DNA from: Oceanospirillaceae bacterium
GTDB lineage: Bacteria; Pseudomonadota; Gammaproteobacteria; Pseudomonadales; Oceanobacteraceae
DNA: 33,081 nucleotides
Direction of reading: 5' to 3'
Assembly (NCBI GenBank): GCA_002723385.1
Contig: PBNY01000045.1
Coordinates: 1 to 33,081, forward strand
The notes under the pieces were generated by a model, which was not told the DNA's origin, did not search any database, and was given only the letters and a program-made list of their open reading frames with translations. Below, one piece after another: positions 24,931-32,005 of this stretch (positions within the stretch are counted from its first letter, which is position 1; each line of letters begins with the position of its first letter). The translations under genes were made by a program, and so were the position numbers.

Positions 24931-24950
24931 AAGGGTGGCCATCCACCCTT
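24931..24950. promoter_or_regulatory. GGGTGG-N4-CCACCC palindrome, candidate DctD enhancer 2
   Basis: AAGGGTGG-CCAT-CCACCCTT has perfect 8-bp arms; the shared core is at 24933-24948. It is centred about 252 bp upstream of the -12 element of the dctQM sigma-54 promoter. It is not near a gene end in a position that would require a terminator, and it lacks a T tract on the minus strand reading toward dctQ. Confidence 0.75.
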
Positions 24951-25243
24951 GATTTCGGAGTAAGCGGGGGAATAGACCCACCGGAAAAATAATTTCCACA
25001 ACATTAAAACGGGCAAGCATTGACCGCTGCATACCGGAAGTCACGCCTACGCACGACACCTCAAAATCATCCCGTAGGAGACGAGTACACCGCCAATTTC
25101 GTAGGGGGCGGGTCCCACCCCGATCCGTGCGCAAATCCAGTAACCGATAATTTCAATGAAAACGGGCGACCTTGGGATGATCACCAGCGCTCTTTGACGG
25201 TTTAATACCCTGAAAATACAGAGTTTTACTGTATTTCAGGCAT

Positions 25244-25277
25244 AAAAAAAGCAAGCCATGATGGCTTGCTTTTTTTG
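25244..25277 (-). terminator. Terminator after cspA-type gene
   Basis: GCAAGCC and GGCTTGC pair around ATGAT, flanked by a run of seven A and eight T residues, so it works in both directions. It follows the cold-shock gene stop by about 16 nt. Confidence 0.92.
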
Positions 25278-25292
25278 AGAATTATCGAGTTA

Positions 25293-25502
25293 TTAGATAA
25301 CTACAATATTCTCTGCCTGAGGGCCTTTTTTGCCCTGGGTTACATCGAACTGAACCTGTTGACCTTCAGCCAGTGTTTTGAAGCCAGTACTTGAGATAGC
25401 GCTGTAGTGGGCAAACACGTCTGTACCAGACTTCTGTTCAATAAAACCAAAACCTTTCTCTTCGTTGAACCACTTTACGGTACCAGTAGTTGAATTAGAC
25501 AT
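25293..25502 (-). CDS. CspA-family cold-shock protein
   Basis: The 69-residue protein is a single cold-shock domain of standard length. RNP1 (KGFGFIEQ) and RNP2 (DVFAHYSAI) are both present after [12 protein letters not shown], with the C-terminal [14 protein letters not shown]. It binds single-stranded RNA and DNA and acts as an RNA chaperone. AGGA lies 8 nt before the ATG. Whether it is cold induced cannot be told, but the leader is long, as in many cold-induced csp genes. Confidence 0.95.
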   Translation of the reverse strand: MSNSTTGTVKWFNEEKGFGFIEQKSGTDVFAHYSAISSTGFKTLAEGQQVQFDVTQGKKGPQAENIVVI

Positions 25503-25661
25503 GATAAGTATCCTGTAGATAAAAAAATAGAGAGGTGTCTTCGCGAGACACGGATAAGCGGGAAATATAAATTGTAATTTAGAAGCTACAGGACGAAGTA
25601 CTACGAAGAATGCGACGAAATGGAGGAAATAAAAACAGACTTACTTTCTAGCTGCGCGCAC

Positions 25662-25688
25662 GATATAGCGCATTCAATCTGAAGTCAA
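25662..25688 (-). promoter_or_regulatory. Possible cspA-type promoter with long leader
   Basis: On the minus strand TTGACT (25688-25683) and TATATC (25667-25662) are separated by 15 nt, shorter than ideal. If real, the mRNA would start near 25655 and carry a leader of about 150 nt, the length known for cold-induced csp mRNAs. Confidence 0.35.
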
Positions 25689-25752
25689 CTGAATTCTCAA
25701 ATTTGTTTCACATGATGCCCGATAAAACAGGCACATCGTGGGATGGATACAA

Positions 25753-25773
25753 CTGCGGATGTCCTATCCGCAG
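25753..25773 (-). terminator. Hairpin after dctD
   Basis: CTGCGGAT and ATCCGCAG form an 8-bp perfect stem around 5 nt, 13 nt after the dctD stop on the minus strand. The following TTGTATCC is only weakly T rich, so this is a modest terminator candidate. Confidence 0.5.
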
Positions 25774-25785
25774 CTAATCACAATC

Positions 25786-27138
25786 TCACTCCACCGCTTT
25801 AAACGTGCTTTTATCCAGCTCGTATTTTTTCATTTTTTCGTACAGCGTCTTGCGTCCCAACCCCAATTCTTCCTGCGCGTCTTTCAGACGCCCCTGGTGC
25901 CGGGTCAGGGTCTCGCGCAACAGCATTTCTTCATAGCGACTGACTTGCTCGGCCAGAGTAATACGGGATGCGGCATCGTCCTTGCCATTCAGCATGCTTT
26001 CAAAAGCACGTTCTCCGCCCAGCAGGACAAAACATTCAGCGAGGTTTCGCAGTTCTCGTACATTGCCCGGCCAATCATGCGCCAGCAGGTGCTGGCGTTG
26101 TGCGGCTGTCATTGGCTGAACTTCAGAACCATAGCGGTTGGCGGCCATCCAGATAAAGTGTTCAAACAGCACCGGGATGTCTTCGCGGCGATCTTTCAGG
26201 GCCGGAATATGCACCTGTACCACGTTCAGGCGGTAGTAAAGATCAAGGCGGAAGTCGCCCTGATCACTCAATTCCTTCAGATCGACCTTGGTGGCGGCAA
26301 CCACACGAACGTTCAGCGGAATCTGCTGATTCCCCCCCAGTGGCTCTACCGCCCGTTCTTCAAGTACTCGCAGCATTTTGATCTGCAGCGCCATCGGCAT
26401 GCTTTCAATTTCATCCAGAAACAGCGTGCCACCGTTGGCGTACTGGAACTTGCCGACCCGCTTTTTACCGGCTCCGGTAAAGGCGCCCGCCTCGTGGCCA
26501 AACAGTTCGCTTTCGATCAGGTTCTCGGGAATGGCACCGCAGTTAATGGCAACGAAGGCTTTGTCACCGCGTTTACTGTGGGTATGAAGATAACGCGCCA
26601 CCAGTTCTTTACCGCATCTGGTATCGCCGTTAATCAGCACGTCTGCCGGGGTGTCCTTGATGTGATTCAGGGTATCCCTGAGCTTTTTCACGTCTGCGTG
26701 AGAGCCAATGATTCTGGGCCCAGGACGCTCGTGCATCTCGACTTCCACCCGCAGCTGGCGGTTTTCCAGTGTCAGCAGGCGTTTTTCCTGGGCGCGTTGA
26801 ACCGTTTCCAGCAGCACGTCGGTGGCGAACGGTTTTTCAAGAAAATCGTAGGCACCGTTACGCATGGCTTCCACCGCGATGGACACATCGCCGTGCCCCG
26901 TCAGCATGATCACCGGCAGGTCCGGGTCGATGGTTCTTAACTGGCGGATCAGTTCCATTCCGTCCATCACCGGCATATTGATATCCGTAAGGACAATCCC
27001 GGGCCAGCCCGGTTTGATCTGATCCAGTGCTTCCTGACCATTAGCGGCTGTCAGGGTGTTGATACCTTCAATTTCGAGGGTTTGGGTCAGAGCCTTGCGA
27101 ATATTCGCTTCATCATCCACTACCAGAACATCAATCAT
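25786..27138 (-). CDS. dctD: C4-dicarboxylate response regulator DctD (sigma-54 activator)
   Basis: The 450-residue protein is an NtrC-type regulator that activates sigma-54 promoters. The receiver domain (1-120) has the acidic pair D8/D9, phospho-acceptor D52 (LTDINMP) and KPF. The AAA+ domain shows Walker A GDTRCGKE, the sigma-54 contact loop GAFTGA, and Walker B GGTLFLDEIE, followed by RLDLYYRLNVVQVHIPALKDRREDIP. A Fis-type helix-turn-helix ends the protein (LGLGRKTLYEKMKKYEL). Walker A differs from the usual GETGxGKE but keeps G-x4-GK. It overlaps the dctB stop by 8 nt. Its likely targets are the three sigma-54 promoters in this window. Confidence 0.94.
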   Translation of the reverse strand: MIDVLVVDDEANIRKALTQTLEIEGINTLTAANGQEALDQIKPGWPGIVLTDINMPVMDGMELIRQLRTIDPDLPVIMLTGHGDVSIAVEAMRNGAYDFLEKPFATDVLLETVQRAQEKRLLTLENRQLRVEVEMHERPGPRIIGSHADVKKLRDTLNHIKDTPADVLINGDTRCGKELVARYLHTHSKRGDKAFVAINCGAIPENLIESELFGHEAGAFTGAGKKRVGKFQYANGGTLFLDEIESMPMALQIKMLRVLEERAVEPLGGNQQIPLNVRVVAATKVDLKELSDQGDFRLDLYYRLNVVQVHIPALKDRREDIPVLFEHFIWMAANRYGSEVQPMTAAQRQHLLAHDWPGNVRELRNLAECFVLLGGERAFESMLNGKDDAASRITLAEQVSRYEEMLLRETLTRHQGRLKDAQEELGLGRKTLYEKMKKYELDKSTFKAVE

Positions 27139-29086
27139 TACTCACTCCAGCCTCGCCCAATCTGGGGAGGGTCAATATAAACGCCGTTCCACCATCAACA
27201 CCGTCGTCCACCTTCAGGGTGCCAGACAGCGTTTCGATAATACGTCGTGACAACGCCAAACCAATACCAAGTCCACGCGCCTTGGTGGTGAAGAACGGTT
27301 CAAAAATCTTGCCTTGTATCTCAGGAGCAATCCCCGGGCCATTGTCCCGCACAGCGATACTGACCTCATCCTCACTGGCGCAAACCTCGACCCGAATCAG
27401 GCCGGCTTCATGATCCGACAAGGCATCAGCGGCATTGGTGATGAGGTTGATCAGCACCTGTTGCACCTGCACCGGCTCGCACAAGATGGTCAAGCCCGAT
27501 TCGCCGGGGAAAACCTGTATATCAATCCGTTTGCGATGCAACAACGGCGTCATGATCGCCATCGCTCCGTCCAGCACTTCGCTGACTCGCATCGCCCTTG
27601 GCTCCGGCGGCGTTCGACGCGCAAACACCTTGAGCCTCGACACTATGATGTGCATCGACTGGACGATTTGTACGATCTCGCCGAGATTTTCAGCCACCAT
27701 GTCGTGACGCTCGCGCTGCGACAGCTTGAGGCTGTTTTCAGCATAGGTCTGCAACGCCAGCAAAGGCTGGTTCAGCTCATGGTTTATCCCGGCGGACATT
27801 TCCCCCAGTACCGCCAGTTTGGCAGCCTGAACCAGCTGATCCTGAGTCGCTTCCAACTCGGTCTGGGCACGCTGGTAATGCGCCACCAGTTGCTGCAATT
27901 CGGTATTGGACTCACGTAACTCGGCGGTTAAACCCGTTACCCGACGTTCCAGTTCGTGGTTCATCTCAATCACATGACGTTCCACTTCCAGGTGCTTGCG
28001 CCAGTACAAACCGATCAGCATCAGTACCCCGAACGCCAGTGAAAAATACACGCAAAAATGCAACGTACGCTTGAACACCACGGATACAGGCGACACTGAC
28101 AACACGTGCCAGCCCCCTTGTGGCACCAACGACCGTCCAACCAGATACGCGTGACCAATGCCTTCGAGGCTGAGGTAAATCTGTTCGGAGCTCATCACAT
28201 CCAGCTCGCTGTTATCGCCCACCGGAGTAATGGATGAGTTGCCATAACGGCGTGATCCCCGGATCGCCTGTCGGCGAGACTCAGGCAAGGCTTGCAAGCT
28301 GTTCAACGCCCAGTCCGGCTGGGAAGAAGCGAACACTACGCCGTCGTATCCGACAATCAGGTATTCTGCGCCTTCATCCCTCAAGCGTTGGAACACCGGC
28401 TCCAGCAAAATCTTGATCACCACCACACCAAGAACTTCGCCGGACGAAAATATCGGCGCGGAAAAATAGTACCCACGCCAGCCGGACACCACACCAACCG
28501 CGTAGTACTTGCCTGGCTCGCCCAGAATCGCCTGGGTGAAATAGGGCCGAAAGGAAAAGTCGTGGCCGACGAAACTGTCTTTGTCATTGTGGTTGCTGGA
28601 ACCAATGGCGTTGCCCTCGGGGTCGAGCACAAACAGGCTGTTGCTGCCCAGGCTGACGTTGGTGCGTTCAAGAAAACGGTTCAACGTTGTCACCTGCTCG
28701 ACGGTCGGGTTGCGCAAGGTCTCCCGCAGGGTTCTGAGATCGGCCACCGCCGACGCGATGCCTTCATATTGCTGCAGCTGACGCCCGAGTTCATCAGCTA
28801 TTTGGTCCGATTCACGCTCCAGCTCGGTCAGAACATCCTGACGAATCGTCTGAGACATCAGCGCCACCACCACCATGATGCCGGATAGCCAGCACAGCAG
28901 CAGGATCAGAATCCAGCGCCCGAGGATGTCCCGTCTGGGCGAGGCTTGATTCGAAGCCGCCACCAGGGTGTCGGTCAGCAGCAGCTCGCCCGACAAGGAA
29001 TGTTGGGATGAAGATTTCTGGGACACAGAGGAAGTTGTCAAAGCACTTTCCAACCAATTCACAACTCTGACTCTCTGGCGCTCCAT
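27131..29086 (-). CDS. dctB: C4-dicarboxylate sensor histidine kinase DctB
   Basis: The 651-residue kinase senses dicarboxylates in the periplasm and phosphorylates DctD. Two membrane segments (WILILLLCWLSGIMVVVALM and LHFCVYFSLAFGVLMLIGLYW) enclose a periplasmic sensor of about 280 residues, a double-Cache-type domain (SNHNDKDSFVGHDFSFRPYF, YAVGVVSGWRGYYFSAPIF). A coiled coil then leads to the H box (GINHELNQPL), the N box (LINLITNAADAL), DNGPGI and GLGIGLALS. The ATG at 29086 is the only ATG before the first membrane segment; its ribosome site is weak. A TTG at 29119 would lie over the candidate DctD site. The start remains uncertain. Confidence 0.93.
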   Translation of the reverse strand: MERQRVRVVNWLESALTTSSVSQKSSSQHSLSGELLLTDTLVAASNQASPRRDILGRWILILLLCWLSGIMVVVALMSQTIRQDVLTELERESDQIADELGRQLQQYEGIASAVADLRTLRETLRNPTVEQVTTLNRFLERTNVSLGSNSLFVLDPEGNAIGSSNHNDKDSFVGHDFSFRPYFTQAILGEPGKYYAVGVVSGWRGYYFSAPIFSSGEVLGVVVIKILLEPVFQRLRDEGAEYLIVGYDGVVFASSQPDWALNSLQALPESRRQAIRGSRRYGNSSITPVGDNSELDVMSSEQIYLSLEGIGHAYLVGRSLVPQGGWHVLSVSPVSVVFKRTLHFCVYFSLAFGVLMLIGLYWRKHLEVERHVIEMNHELERRVTGLTAELRESNTELQQLVAHYQRAQTELEATQDQLVQAAKLAVLGEMSAGINHELNQPLLALQTYAENSLKLSQRERHDMVAENLGEIVQIVQSMHIIVSRLKVFARRTPPEPRAMRVSEVLDGAMAIMTPLLHRKRIDIQVFPGESGLTILCEPVQVQQVLINLITNAADALSDHEAGLIRVEVCASEDEVSIAVRDNGPGIAPEIQGKIFEPFFTTKARGLGIGLALSRRIIETLSGTLKVDDGVDGGTAFILTLPRLGEAGVSND

Positions 29087-29101
29087 ACGCCCGAGCCAAA
29101 T

Positions 29102-29117
29102 GGGTGGAAAACCACCC
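29102..29117. promoter_or_regulatory. GGGTGG-N4-CCACCC palindrome, candidate DctD enhancer 3
   Basis: GGGTGG-AAAA-CCACCC is centred about 173 bp before the -12 element of the dctP2 promoter and only 15 bp before the proposed dctB start. It could therefore act as the enhancer of dctP2 and at the same time as a site of autoregulation of dctBD. Confidence 0.75.
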
Positions 29118-29268
29118 AACCGTCAGTTCCGACCGGGCATTTTCCGCCCGACCGCTTGTGCTTCCAATCCATGAAAGCCGGAGATCCCTGTCCGAAAACA
29201 TCATTACCAGGCTACCGAAACCACGCCAGACGCCAGTTTGGCAGCGGGGGCAGGGGCAAATCTCTGCG

Positions 29269-29284
29269 TGGCACAGGCATTGCT
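29269..29284 (+). promoter_or_regulatory. Sigma-54 promoter of dctP2
   Basis: TGGCACAGGCATTGCT matches the sigma-54 consensus at all conserved positions. The start of transcription would be near 29295, about 93 nt before the ATG. Confidence 0.88.
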
Positions 29285-29387
29285 CCAGCCAACGGTTACC
29301 GGTGCCAGAAAGCTTATCTGACCGCCCGCGCAGTATAGATAAACAACAGAAATAACAATAACCGATAACAAGAAACAGGAGCCCGGA

Positions 29388-30512
29388 ATGCCATTCCGTA
29401 AATCACTCTCGCATCGGCGCATCAACCCGACCGACCGGATTCCACATGCCCAACCGTCCGTTTATGCCTTACCCATAAGCGTCAACTTCAACAAACCATT
29501 CAGCAAACAGTGGGCCAGATTTTCCGCATTGCTGATTCTGGCCGCCGTCATCAATATGACGTTGCTCCTGTCGACGACTCACGCCGAAGAACCGATTACC
29601 ATTCGTTTCTCCCACGCCGTCGCCAACAAGACACCCAAGGGCCAAATGGCCATCAAATTCCGGGATCTGGTGGCACAACGACTGCCAGGTCGTGTGAAGG
29701 TGAAGATTTATCCTCGCTCACTGATGTACCAGGACAGCAACGTCGGTGCCGCCATTGCCGAAGGCAAAGTCGAACTGGCGGCCCCGGCACTGTCAAAATT
29801 ACGCCAGTTCACGCCCAAGTTGCAGTTGTTCGATCTCCCCTTTCTGTTCCCGAACATGGAAGCGGTCGAGCGTTTCCAGAACAGCATGGAAGGCCAGGCG
29901 CTGTTATACAGTATGGAACAGCGGGGCATCGTTGGCCTTGGCTATCTTCATAACGGCATGAAGCAGCTGTCGGGGAATTACCCCATTCGCACGCCCACCG
30001 ACATCGCGGGGAAAACCTATCGCATCATGACGTCTGATGTGCTCAAGGCGCAGTTTGAAGCCGTGAACGCCACGCCAGTGGCCAAGCCGTTCTCCCAGGT
30101 TTACAACCTGCTGGTCACCGGCACCATTGATGGCCAGGAAAACACCTGGTCGAATATCTACGCCTCGCATTTCTATCGCGCTCAAAGCCATATCGCTGAA
30201 ACCAACCACGGCTTGCTTGATTACATGGTGATCACCTCACCGAGCTTCTGGAACAAGTTACCTGTGGATGTACGCGAAACGCTGGAAGACTGCATCCGCC
30301 TGGCCATTGCCCACGGTAACCAGATCGCCGCACGCCAGAATCAGCAGAATCGTACCGCTATCCTCGGCAGCGGCATGACCAAAGTGGTTGAGCTGACCCA
30401 ATCCGACCGGGAGCAATGGGTGAATGCGATGAAGCCGGTGTGGGGGCGTTTCAGCGCTGACATTGGCGAAGAGCTGATCCGGGCTGCGCTGGTCGCCGGA
30501 CAAGGACGCTGA
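29388..30512 (+). CDS. dctP: Second TRAP-type dicarboxylate binding protein (DctP2)
   Basis: The 374-residue product is a close paralogue of the protein at 11688-12674: EPITIRFSHAVANKTPKGQMAIKFRDLVAQRLPG, GKTYRIMTSDVLKAQFEAV with the conserved binding arginine, and DGQENTWSNIYASHF. It has an unusually long N-terminus: about 45 polar residues precede the hydrophobic signal core (FSALLILAAVINMTLLLSTTHAEE). AGGAG 6 nt before the ATG supports this start. It is divergent from dctBD and has its own sigma-54 promoter. It may feed the same DctQM permease under other conditions, or present ligand to DctB; the sequence does not decide. Confidence 0.9.
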   Translation: MPFRKSLSHRRINPTDRIPHAQPSVYALPISVNFNKPFSKQWARFSALLILAAVINMTLLLSTTHAEEPITIRFSHAVANKTPKGQMAIKFRDLVAQRLPGRVKVKIYPRSLMYQDSNVGAAIAEGKVELAAPALSKLRQFTPKLQLFDLPFLFPNMEAVERFQNSMEGQALLYSMEQRGIVGLGYLHNGMKQLSGNYPIRTPTDIAGKTYRIMTSDVLKAQFEAVNATPVAKPFSQVYNLLVTGTIDGQENTWSNIYASHFYRAQSHIAETNHGLLDYMVITSPSFWNKLPVDVRETLEDCIRLAIAHGNQIAARQNQQNRTAILGSGMTKVVELTQSDREQWVNAMKPVWGRFSADIGEELIRAALVAGQGR

Positions 30513-30562
30513 TCACCCATTCCTGCCTCAACGGCTGGCCTTTGTCGCCGCTGAATCCTATC

Positions 30563-30628
30563 ATTCCGGTTTTTGCTGCGCCGATTGCGCCGTATTCCAC
30601 AGCAATCGTCCTGGCCTGAAACCGGAAT
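30563..30628 (+). promoter_or_regulatory. Inverted repeat that could hide the tusD ribosome site
   Basis: ATTCCGGTTT at 30563-30572 is the exact complement of AAACCGGAAT at 30619-30628. The second arm contains the GGA that is the only Shine-Dalgarno-like sequence before the tusD ATG at 30633. If both arms are in one transcript, pairing across 46 nt would reduce tusD translation. Confidence 0.35.
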
Positions 30629-30632
30629 CGCC

Positions 30633-31019
30633 ATGTCCCGCTTCACCTTGATGGTTACCCAAAGTCCATTCGACACCCTCGCCCACCAGCATGCGATGGA
30701 TTTTCTCCGAGCGGCAGTGGCAAACGGGCACCAGATTCAACGGGTCTTTTTCTACACCGACGCCGTCCTGTGCGCCAACGCCAATCTGACGCCCATTCAG
30801 GGACAGACACCGATCTCCCAACAGTGGGCCGAACTGGCTAAAAACCATGGTTTCCCGCTGCAAGCCTGCATCGCCAATGCCTTGCGCCGTGGCCTGCCGG
30901 ATGCAACCGAAGCCAAGCGCTATGATCTGAGCAACAGCCTGCATCCGGCGTTTGAACAGGCGGGGCTGGGTGAAATGGCCACTGCCGTCAGCGACTCTGA
31001 CCGAATTATCGAATTTTAA
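30633..31019 (+). CDS. tusD: Sulfurtransferase TusD (DsrE-like)
   Basis: The 128-residue protein is the sulfur-carrying subunit of the TusBCD complex, which passes persulfide sulfur from TusA to TusE for 2-thiouridine at tRNA position 34. It starts FTLMVTQSPFDTLAHQHAMDFLRAAVANGHQIQRVFFYTDAV, the DsrE fold, and has the active cysteine C79 in ACIANALRRG, equivalent to Cys78 of E. coli TusD. The start at 30633 fits the family length; an open frame from 30573 adds residues not found in the family. It is first of a five-gene operon, with gaps of 8, 1, 2 and -4 nt between the following genes. Confidence 0.93.
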   Translation: MSRFTLMVTQSPFDTLAHQHAMDFLRAAVANGHQIQRVFFYTDAVLCANANLTPIQGQTPISQQWAELAKNHGFPLQACIANALRRGLPDATEAKRYDLSNSLHPAFEQAGLGEMATAVSDSDRIIEF

Positions 31020-31027
31020 GGCCTGCC

Positions 31028-31393
31028 ATGACTGACTCTGTTTCGGCCAACTCAACCCTGATCCTCTTGAGTACGCCACCCTCGCAAGATATGGAACCGC
31101 TGGAACTGGCACTGGCTCTGGCAGCCTTCGACCACCCGGTCACGCTGCTCTGTCTGGGAGCCGGGCTGGGCTGGCTGCTCGGCAAACAGCAGCCACGCAA
31201 AGTTCAGGGCAAGTCACCGGACAAACTGGTGTCTGCCTTACCCATGTATGACATCGACCAGATCTGGTACGCCGAATCGGCATTGCTGGCTTCTCCGTTC
31301 GATGCAGAGCAATTATCGCCCTTGGCGAGAGCTCTGGATGACAGGGGCATCCGCGCGTTGATCCAGCAACACCAACATTGCCTGAGGTTCTGA
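31028..31393 (+). CDS. tusC: Sulfur relay protein TusC (DsrF-like)
   Basis: The 121-residue protein is a structural subunit of TusBCD. It has the DsrE/F-type alpha/beta core (STLILLSTPPSQDMEPLELALALAAFDHPVTLLCLGAGLGWLL) and the family segment KLVSALPMYDIDQIWYAESALLA. It lacks the active cysteine found in TusD, as expected. An AAGG at 31018-31021 precedes the ATG. Confidence 0.9.
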   Translation: MTDSVSANSTLILLSTPPSQDMEPLELALALAAFDHPVTLLCLGAGLGWLLGKQQPRKVQGKSPDKLVSALPMYDIDQIWYAESALLASPFDAEQLSPLARALDDRGIRALIQQHQHCLRF

Positions 31394-31394
31394 T

Positions 31395-31682
31395 ATGTCC
31401 ACCCTGTACCAAATCAGCCAGACACAATGCGACCAGGCGCTGGTGCCTCTGCTTAATGACGGCGATTCCCTGATTCTGCTGGGCGATGCCTGCTACACCC
31501 AGACCCAGTGGCGCCAAAGCCTGGATGCGATTGCGCAAGGGAAGGATTCAATCCCGATTTTTGTTCGCCAGTCGGATCTGGAACAACGCGGCCTTGGCAG
31601 GCCAGTGCAGATGACTGTCATTACCGACAGCGAGTGGGTGGAACTGAGCTTGTCGCATTCCCGAACCATCAGCTGGAGTTGA
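31395..31682 (+). CDS. tusB: Sulfur relay protein TusB (DsrH-like)
   Basis: The 95-residue protein is the smallest TusBCD subunit. It begins MSTLYQISQTQCDQALVPLLNDGDSLILLGDACY, the DsrH pattern, and ends in SEWVELSLSHSRTISWS, a Trp near the C-terminus being common in TusB. GAGG lies about 9 nt before the ATG. It follows tusC by one base. Confidence 0.9.
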   Translation: MSTLYQISQTQCDQALVPLLNDGDSLILLGDACYTQTQWRQSLDAIAQGKDSIPIFVRQSDLEQRGLGRPVQMTVITDSEWVELSLSHSRTISWS

Positions 31683-31684
31683 CC

Positions 31685-32005
31685 ATGAGCCAGAACCTGC
31701 CTGAACTCGACAAGGACGGCTTTCTCGCCAATCTGGACGACTGGAACCCGGAAGTCGCCAGCCAGCTGGCTGCGACCGAAGAGATCGAGCTCACCGAAGC
31801 ACACTGGGAAGTCCTGCACGCGCTGCGCGACTTTTATCAGGAATTCGATCTGTCACCGGCCATGCGTCCACTGACCAAATACCTGAAACAACATCTGGGT
31901 GCCGACAAAGCCAGCAGCATCTATTTATTGACCCTGTTTCCCGGCAGTCCGGCCAAAATCGCCGCCAAAATCGCCGGTCTGCCTCGTCCGGAGAATTGTT
32001 TGTGA
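31685..32005 (+). CDS. tusE: Sulfurtransferase TusE (DsrC-like)
   Basis: The 106-residue protein takes sulfur from TusBCD and hands it to MnmA at the tRNA. The sequence shows LDKDGFLANLDDWNPEVASQLA, LTEAHWEVLHALRDFYQEFDLSPAMRPL and the C-terminal tail FPGSPAKIAAKIAGLPRPENCL. The only tail cysteine is the penultimate C105; the second cysteine of dissimilatory DsrC is absent, which marks it as the TusE type. It starts 2 nt after the tusB stop and overlaps ybiB by 4 nt (GTGA). Confidence 0.94.
   Translation: MSQNLPELDKDGFLANLDDWNPEVASQLAATEEIELTEAHWEVLHALRDFYQEFDLSPAMRPLTKYLKQHLGADKASSIYLLTLFPGSPAKIAAKIAGLPRPENCL

Larger units (their letters stand above)
24626..25243 (-). other. Non-coding control region of dctQM
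   Basis: No gene is supported; the small open frames on the plus strand cross the promoter and enhancer sites. The region holds the sigma-54 promoter (24686-24701), the candidate DctD site (24931-24950), and an imperfect inverted repeat CTGAAAATAC/GTATTTCAG near 25210-25239 of unknown role. Confidence 0.6.
29087..29387. other. Divergent control region dctB / dctP2
   Basis: This 301-bp region carries the candidate DctD site next to dctB and the sigma-54 promoter of the rightward dctP2 gene, with an A-rich leader of about 90 nt. No gene is supported within it, and no clear sigma-70 promoter for dctB was identified. Confidence 0.6.

Noticed and set aside
24933-24948. The GGGTGG palindromes as transcription terminators
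   Set aside because: None follows a gene end at a fitting distance with a proper T tract in the right direction, and their shared sequence before sigma-54 promoters fits an enhancer better.
24662-24992. Small open frames on the plus strand upstream of dctQ
   Set aside because: They cover the sigma-54 promoter and the DctD palindrome and show no recognisable protein features.
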